From Bisbaumannia pacifica (GTDB lineage Bacteria > Pseudomonadota > Gammaproteobacteria > Pseudomonadales > Halomonadaceae), in contig NZ_BJUK01000036.1 of the NCBI RefSeq assembly GCF_007989625.1, forward strand, positions 1 to 38,017: a stretch of DNA of 38,017 nt, read 5' to 3'. Within the stretch, counting starts at the first letter, position 1, and each line of letters opens with the position of its first letter. This document shows, in pieces, positions 1 through 8,600 of this stretch. Under the pieces are notes generated by a model that saw nothing but the letters and a program-made list of their open reading frames with translations, searched no databases and had not been told where the DNA came from. The position numbers and the translations under genes are program-made.

Positions 1-82
1 TGGGTTCACAGCGTCTTCGCGAAGCCGCCTGCCCCAGGAAAGCCCCGGGCTGAATAGCCTGCCCGAGGTCGTGGGTTACCAT
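1..82 (-). other. Left-edge open frame after era, possibly recO start or intergenic
   Basis: An ATG at 82 shares one base with the era stop (TGATG) and opens a minus-strand frame of about 27 codons that runs off the left edge. recO commonly follows era in gammaproteobacteria, so this could be its start. The visible residues do not resemble a RecO N-terminus, and the stretch also holds an imperfect palindrome around 12-32 (core TTCGCGAA) that would suit intergenic DNA. I see no firm gene here. Confidence 0.2.
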
Positions 83-981
83 CAGTCCAGATCGTAACCC
101 AGGCTCTTGAGCGCCCGGCTGTCGTCGGACCAGCCGCGCTTCACCTTGACCCAGAGGTTGAGCATGATCTTGGCGTCGAAGGCCCGCTCCATCTCCAGGC
201 GCGCCTCGCGGCCGATCTGCTTGATGCGCTCGCCCTTGTCGCCGATCAGGATCTTCTTCTGGCCGGGGCGCTCCACCAGGATCAGGGCGCTGATATGGAT
301 CACCTTGCCGGTGTCGCGGAACTCCTCAATCTCCACCGTCATCTGGTAAGGCAGCTCGTCGCCCAGTTGGCGCATGATCTTCTCGCGCACCAGCTCGGCG
401 GCCAGGAAACGCTGACTCTTGTCGGTGACCTGATCTTCCGGGTAGAAGTGAATGCTCTCCGGCAGGTGCTTGGCCACCTCCGCCTCCAGCTCCGGCACAT
501 TGGTGCCGTGCTTGGCGGAGATCGGCAGGATGGCGGCGAAGTCGCGCTTGGCCCCCACCTTGGCCAGCCAGGGCAGCAGGCTGGCCTTGTCCTCCAGCCA
601 GTCCACCTTGTTGACCGCCAGGATCACCGGCGCCTTGACCTGGGCCAGCTTGTCCAGCACCACCTGGTCCTCATCGCTCCAGCGGGTGCGGTCGATGATA
701 AAGACCACGCAGTCCACGTCGCGCAGGGCCTGGGTGGCGGCCTGGTTCATGAAGCGGTTGATCGCCTTGTTGCGATCCTTCGCCATGATATGCATCCCCG
801 GGGTATCCACGTAGATGAACTGGGCCTCTCCCTCGGTCTTGATCCCCATCACCTGATGACGGGTGGTCTGGGGTCGCCGGGAGGTGATCGACACCTTCTG
901 GCCGAGGATGCGGTTCATCAGCGTCGACTTGCCCACATTGGGGCGACCGACGATGGCCACGAATCCACAGGTCTGGGTCAT
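82..981 (-). CDS. era: GTPase Era
   Basis: Era is an essential Ras-like GTPase that binds 16S rRNA and assists 30S ribosome assembly. The 299-residue product starts [12 protein letters not shown] and carries the G1 loop GRPNVGKST (about residues 12-20), the G3 motif DTPG and the G4 motif NKVD. A C-terminal KH-type RNA-binding domain follows, including the segment [16 protein letters not shown]. The ATG at 981 is chosen because it overlaps the rnc stop by four bases (ATGA), which is typical of rnc-era coupling; a longer upstream extension has no Era-like sequence. Length matches the family. It is the last clear gene of the host lepA-lepB-rnc-era block. Confidence 0.97.
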   Translation of the reverse strand: MTQTCGFVAIVGRPNVGKSTLMNRILGQKVSITSRRPQTTRHQVMGIKTEGEAQFIYVDTPGMHIMAKDRNKAINRFMNQAATQALRDVDCVVFIIDRTRWSDEDQVVLDKLAQVKAPVILAVNKVDWLEDKASLLPWLAKVGAKRDFAAILPISAKHGTNVPELEAEVAKHLPESIHFYPEDQVTDKSQRFLAAELVREKIMRQLGDELPYQMTVEIEEFRDTGKVIHISALILVERPGQKKILIGDKGERIKQIGREARLEMERAFDAKIMLNLWVKVKRGWSDDSRALKSLGYDLD

Positions 982-1667
982 GACCGGGCTCCCTTGGGTT
1001 CGAGTTGGGCGAGGGCCTGTTCGGCGGCCTGCTGCTCGGCATAGCGACGGCTGGAGCCGACGCCGACGGTGGGGGCATCCAGCATCTCTACCTGGCACTC
1101 GATGGTAAAGGTCTGGGCATGCGCCTCGCCCTCCACCGACAGCACCTCGTAGCGGGGCAGCGGCGACTGGCGGGACTGCAGGAACTCCTGCAGGCGGGTC
1201 TTGGGATCCTTCTGGGTATCCTGCAGGTCGATGGCCTCCAGGCGGGTGCCGTACCAGGCCAGCACCCGGGCCTTGGCCACGTCCATGCCGGCATCCAGGA
1301 AGATGGCACCGATCACCGCCTCCACGGCATCGGCGAGGATGGAGTCGCGGCGGTGGCCGCCGCTCTTCATTTCTCCGGAGCCGAGCCGCAGGCAGGGGCC
1401 CAGGTCGAACTCGCGAGCCAGCTCGGCCAGGGTCTGGCCCTTGACCAGCCGCGCCCGCAGCCGCGACAGCTGGCCCTCGCGGGCCTCGGGGAAGCGCCGG
1501 AAGAGCGCCTCGGCGATCACGAAGTTGACGATGGAGTCGCCGAGAAACTCGAGCCGCTCGTTGTTCTTGCCGCCATAGCTACGATGCGTCATGGCCAGTT
1601 CTAGCAGTGCGATATCGCCGAACTGGTGGCCGATGCGGCGGCTGAAGTCATTCAGGGGGTTGCTCAC
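978..1667 (-). CDS. rnc: Ribonuclease III
   Basis: RNase III cleaves double-stranded RNA, processing rRNA precursors and some mRNAs. The 229-residue protein has the signature [14 protein letters not shown] (residues 36-49, with E40 and D44 at the metal site) and the second acidic cluster in [17 protein letters not shown]-terminal double-stranded-RNA-binding domain runs from about residue 155 to the end ([11 protein letters not shown] onward). Its stop overlaps the era start by four bases. The 72-base gap to lepB is too small for the DUF4845 gene that some gammaproteobacteria carry between lepB and rnc, so that gene is absent here. Confidence 0.97.
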   Translation of the reverse strand: MSNPLNDFSRRIGHQFGDIALLELAMTHRSYGGKNNERLEFLGDSIVNFVIAEALFRRFPEAREGQLSRLRARLVKGQTLAELAREFDLGPCLRLGSGEMKSGGHRRDSILADAVEAVIGAIFLDAGMDVAKARVLAWYGTRLEAIDLQDTQKDPKTRLQEFLQSRQSPLPRYEVLSVEGEAHAQTFTIECQVEMLDAPTVGVGSSRRYAEQQAAEQALAQLEPKGARS

Positions 1668-1739
1668 GAAACTCCTGCTCTATTGCTCATGGGATGGCGC
1701 ACGGTCATAGCGCGCGCCATCGGGGGCGGTGCCCCGTGA

Positions 1740-2543
1740 TTACTGAATCCGCCGCACGCTGGTAAAGCTGGGCAACCCGCCGTCCCAGTGCATCCACACC
1801 GCGAAGGCGCGGCCGACGATGTTCTCTTCCGGCACGAAGCCCCAGTAGCGACTGTCATTGGAGTGGTCGCGATTGTCGCCGAGGGTGAAGTAATGCCCCT
1901 CGGGCACCACCAGCTCACGCACCTGGGGACCCGGGTCCTGAGGATTATTGTAGATAAGGTGGGCGACCTCGCCTAAGCGCTCTTCGAGCAGGCGCTCGCG
2001 GGGCGCCTCGGCGGGGCCCTCCTCCAGCAGCGCCTTGGCCACCGCCTGGCCATTGACGTAGAGCTGCTTGCCCTCGTAGCGAATGCGATCGCCGGGCAGC
2101 CCCACCACCCGCTTGATAAAGTTGACCGAAGGCTCCTCGGGGAAGCGGAACACCATGACGTCACCCCGCTCGGGCTCGCCCAGGTCGACGATCTCGGTAT
2201 GCACCACCGGTAGGCGCAGCCCGTAGGCGAACTTGTTGACCAGGATGAAATCGCCCACCTCCAGGGTCGGGCGCATGGAACCGGAGGGAATCTGGAAGGG
2301 CTCCACCAGGAAGCTGCGCACCACCAGCACCACCAGCAGGACCGGGAAGAAGGAACGCGCGTAGTCGACGGGCCAGGGCTCCTTGAGCAGCTTGCCACGG
2401 GTCGCCTCGTCGACCTCCCCCTGCGCCTCGGCACTCACCGCCGCCAGGCGTGCCAGCCGAGCGGGCCGCCACCAGAGTCGGTCGGCCAGCCAGATCACCC
2501 CGGTGGCGGCCACCGCCACCACCAGCAATAGCGAAAAATCCAT
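1740..2543 (-). CDS. lepB: Signal peptidase I
   Basis: Leader peptidase cleaves Sec and Tat signal peptides at the periplasmic face of the inner membrane. The 267-residue protein has two N-terminal membrane segments (about 3-21 and 64-79). The serine-lysine dyad follows: S89 in IPSGSMRPTL and K144 in NFIKRVVGLPGD. The late box GDNRDHSNDSRYWG is also present. It starts ten bases after the lepA stop and is probably cotranscribed with lepA. Length is normal for the family. Confidence 0.97.
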   Translation of the reverse strand: MDFSLLLVVAVAATGVIWLADRLWWRPARLARLAAVSAEAQGEVDEATRGKLLKEPWPVDYARSFFPVLLVVLVVRSFLVEPFQIPSGSMRPTLEVGDFILVNKFAYGLRLPVVHTEIVDLGEPERGDVMVFRFPEEPSVNFIKRVVGLPGDRIRYEGKQLYVNGQAVAKALLEEGPAEAPRERLLEERLGEVAHLIYNNPQDPGPQVRELVVPEGHYFTLGDNRDHSNDSRYWGFVPEENIVGRAFAVWMHWDGGLPSFTSVRRIQ

Positions 2544-2553
2544 TTAACGTTTC

Positions 2554-4371
2554 CTAGTCATTGACCTTGAGCACCGCCAGGAAGGCGTCCTGGGGAATCT
2601 CCACCCGGCCCACCTGCTTCATGCGCTTCTTGCCCGCCTTCTGCTTCTCGAGCAGCTTCTTCTTGCGGCTCACGTCGCCGCCGTAGCACTTGGCGGTGAC
2701 GTTCTTGCGCAGCGCCTTGACGGTGGAGCGCGCCACCACCTGACCGCCGATGGCGGCCTGGATCGCCACGTCGAACATCTGCCGCGGGATCAGCTCCTTC
2801 ATCTTCTCGACCAGGATGCGTCCCCGGGAGTGGGCGTGATCGCGGTGGATGATCACCGCCAGGGCATCCACCCGGTCGCCGTTGATCAGCACGTCCAGGC
2901 GCACCAGCTTGGCCGCCTCGAAGCGCTCGAAGTTGTATTCCAGGGAGGCGTAGCCCTTGGAGATCGACTTGAGGCGATCGAAGAAGTCCATCACCACCTC
3001 GGACATCGGCAGCTCATAGGTGAGCTGGATCTGGCTGCCGAGGAACTGCATGTCGAGCTGGGTACCGCGGCGGTTCTCGCACTCGGCGATCACGTTGCCG
3101 ACGAATTCCTGGGGCACCAGGATGCTGGCCCGCACGATGGGCTCGCGCATCTCCTCCACGTCGGCCATGTCCGGCAGCTTGGAGGGGTTGGAGACGTAGC
3201 GCACCTCGCCATTCTTCATGGCCAGCTCATAGACCACGGTGGGAGCGGTGGTCAACAGGTCCAGGTCATACTCGCGCTCGAGGCGCTCCTGGATGATCTC
3301 CATGTGCAGGGTGCCGAGGAAGCCGACCCGGAAGCCGAAGCCCAGGGCATCGGAATTCTCCGGCTCGTACTCGAGGGAGGCATCGTTGAGGGCCAGCTTC
3401 TCGAGGGCGTCGCGGAAGTCCTCGTAGTCGTCGGCGCTGACCGGGAACATCCCCGCATAGACCTGCGGCTTGACCTTCTGGAAGCCAGGCAGGCGCTCCA
3501 CGTCCGGGGTCTTGGCGTGGGTGATGGTATCCCCCACCGGGGCGCCGTGGATGTCCTTGATGCCGGCGACGATAAAGCCTACCTCGCCGGCGCGCAGCAC
3601 GCCGGTCTCCTTGCGCAGCGGCGTGAAGATGCCCACCTCGTTGGCCTGCCAGTCGCGGCCGGTGGACTTGATGCGGATCTTCTCGCCCTTCTTGAGGGTG
3701 CCGTCGAAGATCCGCACCAGGGAGACCACGCCCAGGTAGTTGTCGAACCAGGAGTCGATGATCAAGGCCTGCAACTGACCGTCGGGGTTGCCCCGGGGTG
3801 GCGGGATATCGCGCACCAGGCGCTCCAGCAGCGCCTCCATGCCCAGGCCGCTCTTGGCGGAAACCTGACAGGCATCGGTGGCATCGAGACCGATGATCTC
3901 CTCGATCTCCTGGGCGACCTTGTCCGGGTCGGCCTGGGGCAGGTCCATCTTGTTGAGCACCGGCAGCACCTCGAGGCCCTGCTCCACGGCGGTGTAGCAG
4001 TTGGCCACCGACTGGGCCTCGACGCCCTGGGCGGCGTCCACCACCAGCAGGGCCCCCTCGCAGGCATACAAGGAGCGCGACACCTCGTAGGAGAAATCCA
4101 CGTGACCCGGGGTATCGATGAAGTTGAGCTGATAGGTGTTGCCATCCTCGGCCTGGTAATCGAGGGTCACCGACTGGGCCTTGATGGTAATGCCCCGCTC
4201 CCGCTCGATGTCCATGGAGTCGAGGACCTGCTCCTTGAGCTCCCGGTCGCTCAGGCCGCCACACAGCTGAATCAGCCGATCCGACAGGGTGGACTTGCCA
4301 TGGTCGATATGAGCGATGATGGAAAAATTGCGTATGTGGCTGATTTCTTTACGGTTTTCGTTGCTGGACAT
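2554..4371 (-). CDS. lepA: Elongation factor 4 (LepA)
   Basis: LepA/EF4 is a ribosome-associated GTPase implicated in back-translocation or in initiation and assembly under stress. The 605-residue protein has the P-loop AHIDHGKST near residue 20, the DTPGHVDF motif, NKMDLP, EF-G-like domains and the LepA-specific C-terminal region rich in lysine ([21 protein letters not shown]). I see no strong Shine-Dalgarno before the ATG at 4371. Upstream, two TGTACA copies (4390-4395 and 4402-4407) make a small inverted repeat. It is the first gene of the host operon in the window, and the prophage junction lies immediately upstream, so its native promoter region may be altered or insulated. Confidence 0.97.
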   Translation of the reverse strand: MSSNENRKEISHIRNFSIIAHIDHGKSTLSDRLIQLCGGLSDRELKEQVLDSMDIERERGITIKAQSVTLDYQAEDGNTYQLNFIDTPGHVDFSYEVSRSLYACEGALLVVDAAQGVEAQSVANCYTAVEQGLEVLPVLNKMDLPQADPDKVAQEIEEIIGLDATDACQVSAKSGLGMEALLERLVRDIPPPRGNPDGQLQALIIDSWFDNYLGVVSLVRIFDGTLKKGEKIRIKSTGRDWQANEVGIFTPLRKETGVLRAGEVGFIVAGIKDIHGAPVGDTITHAKTPDVERLPGFQKVKPQVYAGMFPVSADDYEDFRDALEKLALNDASLEYEPENSDALGFGFRVGFLGTLHMEIIQERLEREYDLDLLTTAPTVVYELAMKNGEVRYVSNPSKLPDMADVEEMREPIVRASILVPQEFVGNVIAECENRRGTQLDMQFLGSQIQLTYELPMSEVVMDFFDRLKSISKGYASLEYNFERFEAAKLVRLDVLINGDRVDALAVIIHRDHAHSRGRILVEKMKELIPRQMFDVAIQAAIGGQVVARSTVKALRKNVTAKCYGGDVSRKKKLLEKQKAGKKRMKQVGRVEIPQDAFLAVLKVND

Positions 4372-4769
4372 TCAATATAACCCGGTTCATGTACACGCCC
4401 CTGTACAGCCTTGGTGAGTTACCCTGATCGGCGTGACTAGTAGTTTGCAGGCATTGTACCGGCAAGCTGAATCGGGTGCCACGAAAGCCCCTCATGCAAA
4501 AGACCGCCCTGCCGGGCGGCCTGCTGATCCTCGATCCCTCCCTGGGTGACACCCTGCCCTCCTTGGCGGCGAGTCGCATCCCGCGGCACGCATGGCGGCG
4601 TCACACCATCAACCTAGCCAAGGCCATAGGCAGGCGCTGTAGGCGATTGCCGATGCTGAATGGGGCTCATTGACGCAAGAAGGCCGAATCCACGGGCGCC
4701 TCTCGAACTTCCCGCGCGGCTGAGATACCTTGACGGCATAGCCAATACATGGAAGACAGGGAAGAACGC
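4372..4769. other. Intergenic region at host/prophage junction
   Basis: About 400 bases separate divergently read lepA and the lipoprotein gene. It holds the TGTACA repeat pair near lepA and a minus-strand terminator-like hairpin at 4498-4519. I find no convincing gene or tRNA on either strand. Short open frames here (for example plus-strand 4476-4673 and minus-strand 4609-4830) have no recognisable family and no good ribosome binding site. In many gammaproteobacteria the degP/mucD gene lies upstream of lepA; none is seen here. The left attachment site is probably in this stretch, but its core can only be identified from the other prophage end. Confidence 0.5.
4498..4519 (-). terminator. Rho-independent-type terminator upstream of lepA
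   Basis: Read on the minus strand, a six-base-pair GC stem (CCGCCC/GGGCGG, loop GGCA) is followed directly by TCTTTT. It would stop transcription arriving from the right before lepA. It may be the ancestral terminator of the gene that preceded lepA, or it may insulate lepA from the prophage. Confidence 0.55.
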
Positions 4770-5384
4770 ATGAAAAAGCTAGCCGCCATTCTCGCAACAG
4801 CCGCTCTGTCAGGATGCGCCTCGTTTTCAAATCAGCCTGACACTACTCGCTCGACCAATACCCCCAACATGCCGAGCTACAGCTATCGACATCAAGCCAT
4901 AATAGCCCAAGGCTTTCCTCTCGAATACTTGGAAAAGCCGGCAGGCATGAATATAAATTACAACTATGACAATGAGCTTCCAGTTGATGGCGGCGGTAGC
5001 GTCTATGAGACTGGCTTTGTCTGGGTTTCCTCTCAGGGAAATACTGCAGTCATGACCAGTATATTCAGAAGGGCAAATCAGGCAACGCTTATTCCTAACT
5101 TCTCAAGCATGGAAAGCACGCAGGTTGGCGGAATGAACATCCTGCACATCACCGACACTGGTCGGTATTTTGATCTGGTCTTTTGGAAACCATCCCTGCG
5201 CACGGGCTTCCCACAGTGTGCAATTGGAACTGCAATAAGCATCGTTTCATCTGACCGGCAACGAGAATTAGGTGGAGAGTATGTTGAGGGTGTTCCGTGC
5301 GGGGAGTTGAGCAGTATCACGCATGAGGAAAGAGAGGAACACCTAGATCGAGCTTTTATGGCCTTCGGACTGAGCAGGGGATAG
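4770..5384 (+). CDS. Putative lipoprotein, candidate prophage moron
   Basis: The 204-residue product begins MKKLAAILATAALSGCASF, a lipoprotein signal peptide with lipobox LSGC and the lipidated cysteine at residue 15, so it should be exported and membrane-anchored. The start at 4770 is preceded by a purine-rich GGGAAGA; an in-frame ATG at 4749 would place extra charged residues before the signal. I do not recognise the mature domain. By eye the gene is roughly 45% GC, far below its neighbours, and it is read against the late operon at the prophage edge. Those features suit a moron (lysogenic-conversion gene) that alters the envelope, but no function can be assigned from sequence. It could instead be a laterally acquired host gene. 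Confidence 0.75.
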   Translation: MKKLAAILATAALSGCASFSNQPDTTRSTNTPNMPSYSYRHQAIIAQGFPLEYLEKPAGMNINYNYDNELPVDGGGSVYETGFVWVSSQGNTAVMTSIFRRANQATLIPNFSSMESTQVGGMNILHITDTGRYFDLVFWKPSLRTGFPQCAIGTAISIVSSDRQRELGGEYVEGVPCGELSSITHEEREEHLDRAFMAFGLSRG

Positions 5385-5411
5385 ATAAGCCAGGCCCTCG
5401 CATCTCCCACC

Positions 5412-5432
5412 GCGCCCGGCTACGCTGGGCGC
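5412..5432. repeat. Stem-loop abutting the start codon at 5433
   Basis: GCGCCCGGC-TAC-GCTGGGCGC forms a nine-base stem with one G-T pair and a three-base loop, ending at the base before the ATG. It lies 27 bases after the lipoprotein stop. There is no T-run, so it is a poor intrinsic terminator. It could reduce translation of the following gene by occupying its ribosome-binding region. Confidence 0.5.
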
Positions 5433-5654
5433 ATGGATACCGAAACCGTTCTCGGCCTGGCTTTCACCCTCCCCTTGCTGGGCTTATTGGTCATGATCGG
5501 CATGCCGAAGGAGTGGCAGAACGTGCAGGGCTGGCTGATCGTCAGCTACCTGGGGATTCCCGGGTTGCTGGTCGTCATCGCCCTGCTCGTCAACGTCCCT
5601 GTCCTGCTGTTCGGCCTGCTGTTCCTCTTGGGCCTGGCCGCCGCCGGCAAGTGA
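5433..5654 (+). CDS. Small two-helix membrane protein
   Basis: The 73-residue product is mostly hydrophobic, with probable membrane helices at about residues 5-24 and 35-70 (the second stretch may be two closely spaced helices) joined by a short loop containing PKEWQN. No family is recognised. Its stop codon directly abuts the stop of the giant virion gene on the other strand (TGATCA at 5652-5657). No clear Shine-Dalgarno precedes the ATG; the space is taken by a stem-loop. Small membrane proteins at prophage ends are often superinfection-exclusion factors or holin-like proteins, but that is only an inference from position. Confidence 0.55.
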   Translation: MDTETVLGLAFTLPLLGLLVMIGMPKEWQNVQGWLIVSYLGIPGLLVVIALLVNVPVLLFGLLFLLGLAAAGK

Positions 5655-8600
5655 TCAGCCGGCCCTGGCCTCCAGAACCCGCTCGCCCAGGGCGCGCTGG
5701 ATCTGGTTTTTCACCGCGTTCAGCCGATCAATACGCTGCCGCTTCACCTCGCCGTCGAGGCTCGAGCGGCGGATGATATCGATCTGCTGATTGATCGAGC
5801 GCAGGCGGCGCTGCGCCCGGTTCAGCGGCAGGCGCAGGGCCAGCATCTCCCGATTGGTGCGTGCCACCTCCGCGGCATCGGCCAGATTCCCCATCTCACG
5901 CAGCTCCTTCACGTCGGCATGGGCCCTCCCGGCCTCGCGCAACCCTTCATAGAAGACGGTGCCATAGCGGGTGTAGCGGTCCTCATCGCCCAGGTTGCGG
6001 TAGAAGCGCCGGATCGGCTGGAACTCATACCAGCGCCGGGCCGGACTCTCCACACCAGTGGCCGCCCGCCAGGCCACGTCGCCACTGCTGGCCACCCAGG
6101 TCCCCACCTGGCCGAGGTAGCCACCGATCAGGTGGTCCACTTGGACGGGGCTCAGTGCCAGCGGGTTCTTGTCCGGATCGCCGATAGCACCCACGGTGCT
6201 GTTCAGGGCCCCGCTGATCCACTCCGCGACCTTGGAGGTGCCCGACCGGCGGCGCAGTTCCGGCGACAGCCGATCCATCCCCATGCTCTCGATGGGCCGG
6301 CCGGTGAAGGCATCGTAGTTGGCGTAGATGTCCAGGGCCGGCTGCATCATCTGCGGTACCGGGCTGAACGAGAAGGTGTCCGTCATCATGTGCATCAGCC
6401 GCTCTCGGAACACCCGGCCGGTGGCCTGGTCGTCGGTGAACTGCTCGGTGATGCGCTCGGCCAGGGTGGCCATGGCCCCGACCTCGAAGGGCTTGGGAAT
6501 GAAGAAGGCCTGATCGCCGGCGCGGAAGAACCAGTAGGTGTCCTTCTGCCAGTCCTCGAGCTTCTGGTACTCCTCGTCATCCTGGTTGTGCAGGTAGAGG
6601 GCCACGGTAGCCAGCGTCAGGGCGCCGGTCACCGTCCAGAAGCGGGCCGCCGCCTGCTTGGCCGTCACTCCTGCCTTGCCATAACCGAAGGCCTCGGCCA
6701 CCACACTGGCCCCGGGCTTCACGCCACTGCGATAGATCTTGTCGAGGCCCTGAATCCTGGCGTTGAGGAAGGGCACGATGTCGATCAGCACCCGTACCGC
6801 CGGCCAGGCCCCGTGGGCGCTGAAGTCGATCAGGTCGCGGGCCTCGAAAGCGGCACGCAGCTCGCCGCCCTCCCGGTTCTGGGCATAGATCGCCGCCCGG
6901 TTGAGGTTCTCCGCCGTGTTGTTGACGTCGTTCCACCAGGACCAGCCCTTGCGCAGCAGGTTGGGCACCATCATGGGGCCATCGACCAGCTTGGCATCGC
7001 GCATCCCGCGGGTAAGCTGGGCACGCAGCTCGTCGGGGTTGTTGCCGTAGAGGTGACCGAAGTTGAAGCTGGCCCCGCTGGCCAACATCTGGGCGCGGAT
7101 CCGCTGGTCCCGGTAGGCGCCGGCCCCGTCGATCACGTTCTTGAAGGCGTTCTTGGACACCTCGTTGGTGGCCGTGGCCTGCAGCGAGTCGCGGATCAGG
7201 TTGGCCACCATAAACTGCGGCGTGGTGGTGGTCAGGTTGGTGAACACGCGCTTGAAGCCGCGCATCACCTTCATAGCGGTGCTGTTCATTCCCGGGTGGG
7301 CCAAGGCGGTGAGCGCCTGGAACACCAGCGGATCGTCGATCTCGTAGAAGACCTTCTTGCCACCCTCCATGACGAAGGTGCTCTTGCTGGTATCGCGGCC
7401 ACTCTCCGGCACCTTCTCGGCCATGCCGAGCTGCTTGGCGTTCTCCACCGCCTGCACCGCGGCCTGGTTCTTCAGGCTGGCATCCAGCAGGTGGTGGAAG
7501 TTCATCATGGTGTTCTGCAGCAGGTCGTTGAGGTTCTGCGTGCCACCCTTGAGCTTCTTGTAAGCCTGCTGACGGGACAGGCCTGCCGTGCCAAGCTGGC
7601 CCGACGGCGCACCCTTCTCCTCGCTCAGGCGGTAGAACGGCACATAGAAGTCGTCGCGCCACATCTCGCGCTGTTCCTTGGAGATGATGCCGCTCTGCTC
7701 GGCCACCGCCAGCACGTCGTCGCGGTAGGCCTGGAACTCCTCGAAGACCTCCCGATAAACCGCCTCGCGGCTGCGGCCATCGGCCAGGTTGCCGCGGTTC
7801 CAGCTCTTCATGGCGTCGATATCGGCGTCCTTGAAGAGGTTTTCGCGCCCCTCGGCACGCAGCTTGTCGGCGCGGTTACCAGCGATCCAGCCCATGAAGC
7901 GCTCGATCTCGGCGGCACTGCCCAGGCGGCCCAGCACCTCGCCCAAGCCCTTGCTGTCGCCGTCCTGCAGGGTGATGACTTTCTCCTTGGGGTCGAGGCG
8001 GATGCGGCCATTGTGCAGCAAGGCATGCAGGGCACCGTTGGCGGCGTTGCTCATGCGGGCCAGCACCCAGCTTGAACGGGTGATGTTCTCGCCCAGGGCG
8101 GACTCGCCATAGAGCTGCTCGTCCAGCTCCTTGAGCGCGGCCACACGATCCACCATGCCCTGGCGGATTTTCAGGGCAGCAACACTGGCTTTCTCCTTGA
8201 AGTAAGCCATGGCGTTGCCATCACGAACAGCAGCAACCGCCTCGCTGATAGCGCTTCGCACTGGTGTGCGGGCGCCGATCTTGCTGGCAGCGGCCCGGTC
8301 GGCGTCGGTGAAGTCGTCGAACTGGCTCTCGAAGGCCACGCGTGGCTTGCCGCGCAGGGCGAAGCGGATCTCCGGGTTGCCAATATCCTCAGGGGTGAGT
8401 ACGCTTGAATCAGGGCCTTGAGGGACTCCCTCCACCGGCAATTGTAGCCGTAAGGACTGGAGCCACTCGGGGCCTGATTCAAGGCCTCGAGATGGCGTTC
8501 CCCCACCCGGCAATTGGAGCCGGGATGACTGGAACCACTCGGGGCCTTGTTTTGTGTCGAAGTACCTCAACCGTCCCTGCTCAATCTGGCGTGACAAGAA

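Noticed and set aside
2830-4380. Long plus-strand open frame opposite lepA
   Set aside because: It mirrors lepA codon by codon, has H/L/G/V-biased composition and no family; a GC-rich antisense shadow.
4476-4673. Plus-strand 65-residue open frame in the junction
   Set aside because: No ribosome-binding site or family, and it runs through a terminator hairpin.
4372-4769. tRNA gene as integration target
   Set aside because: I looked for cloverleaf arms and a TTCGA-type T-loop on both strands and found none.
5919-8075. 718-residue plus-strand open frame opposite the giant gene
   Set aside because: Shadow of a highly GC-ending gene; no ribosome site or recognisable domain.
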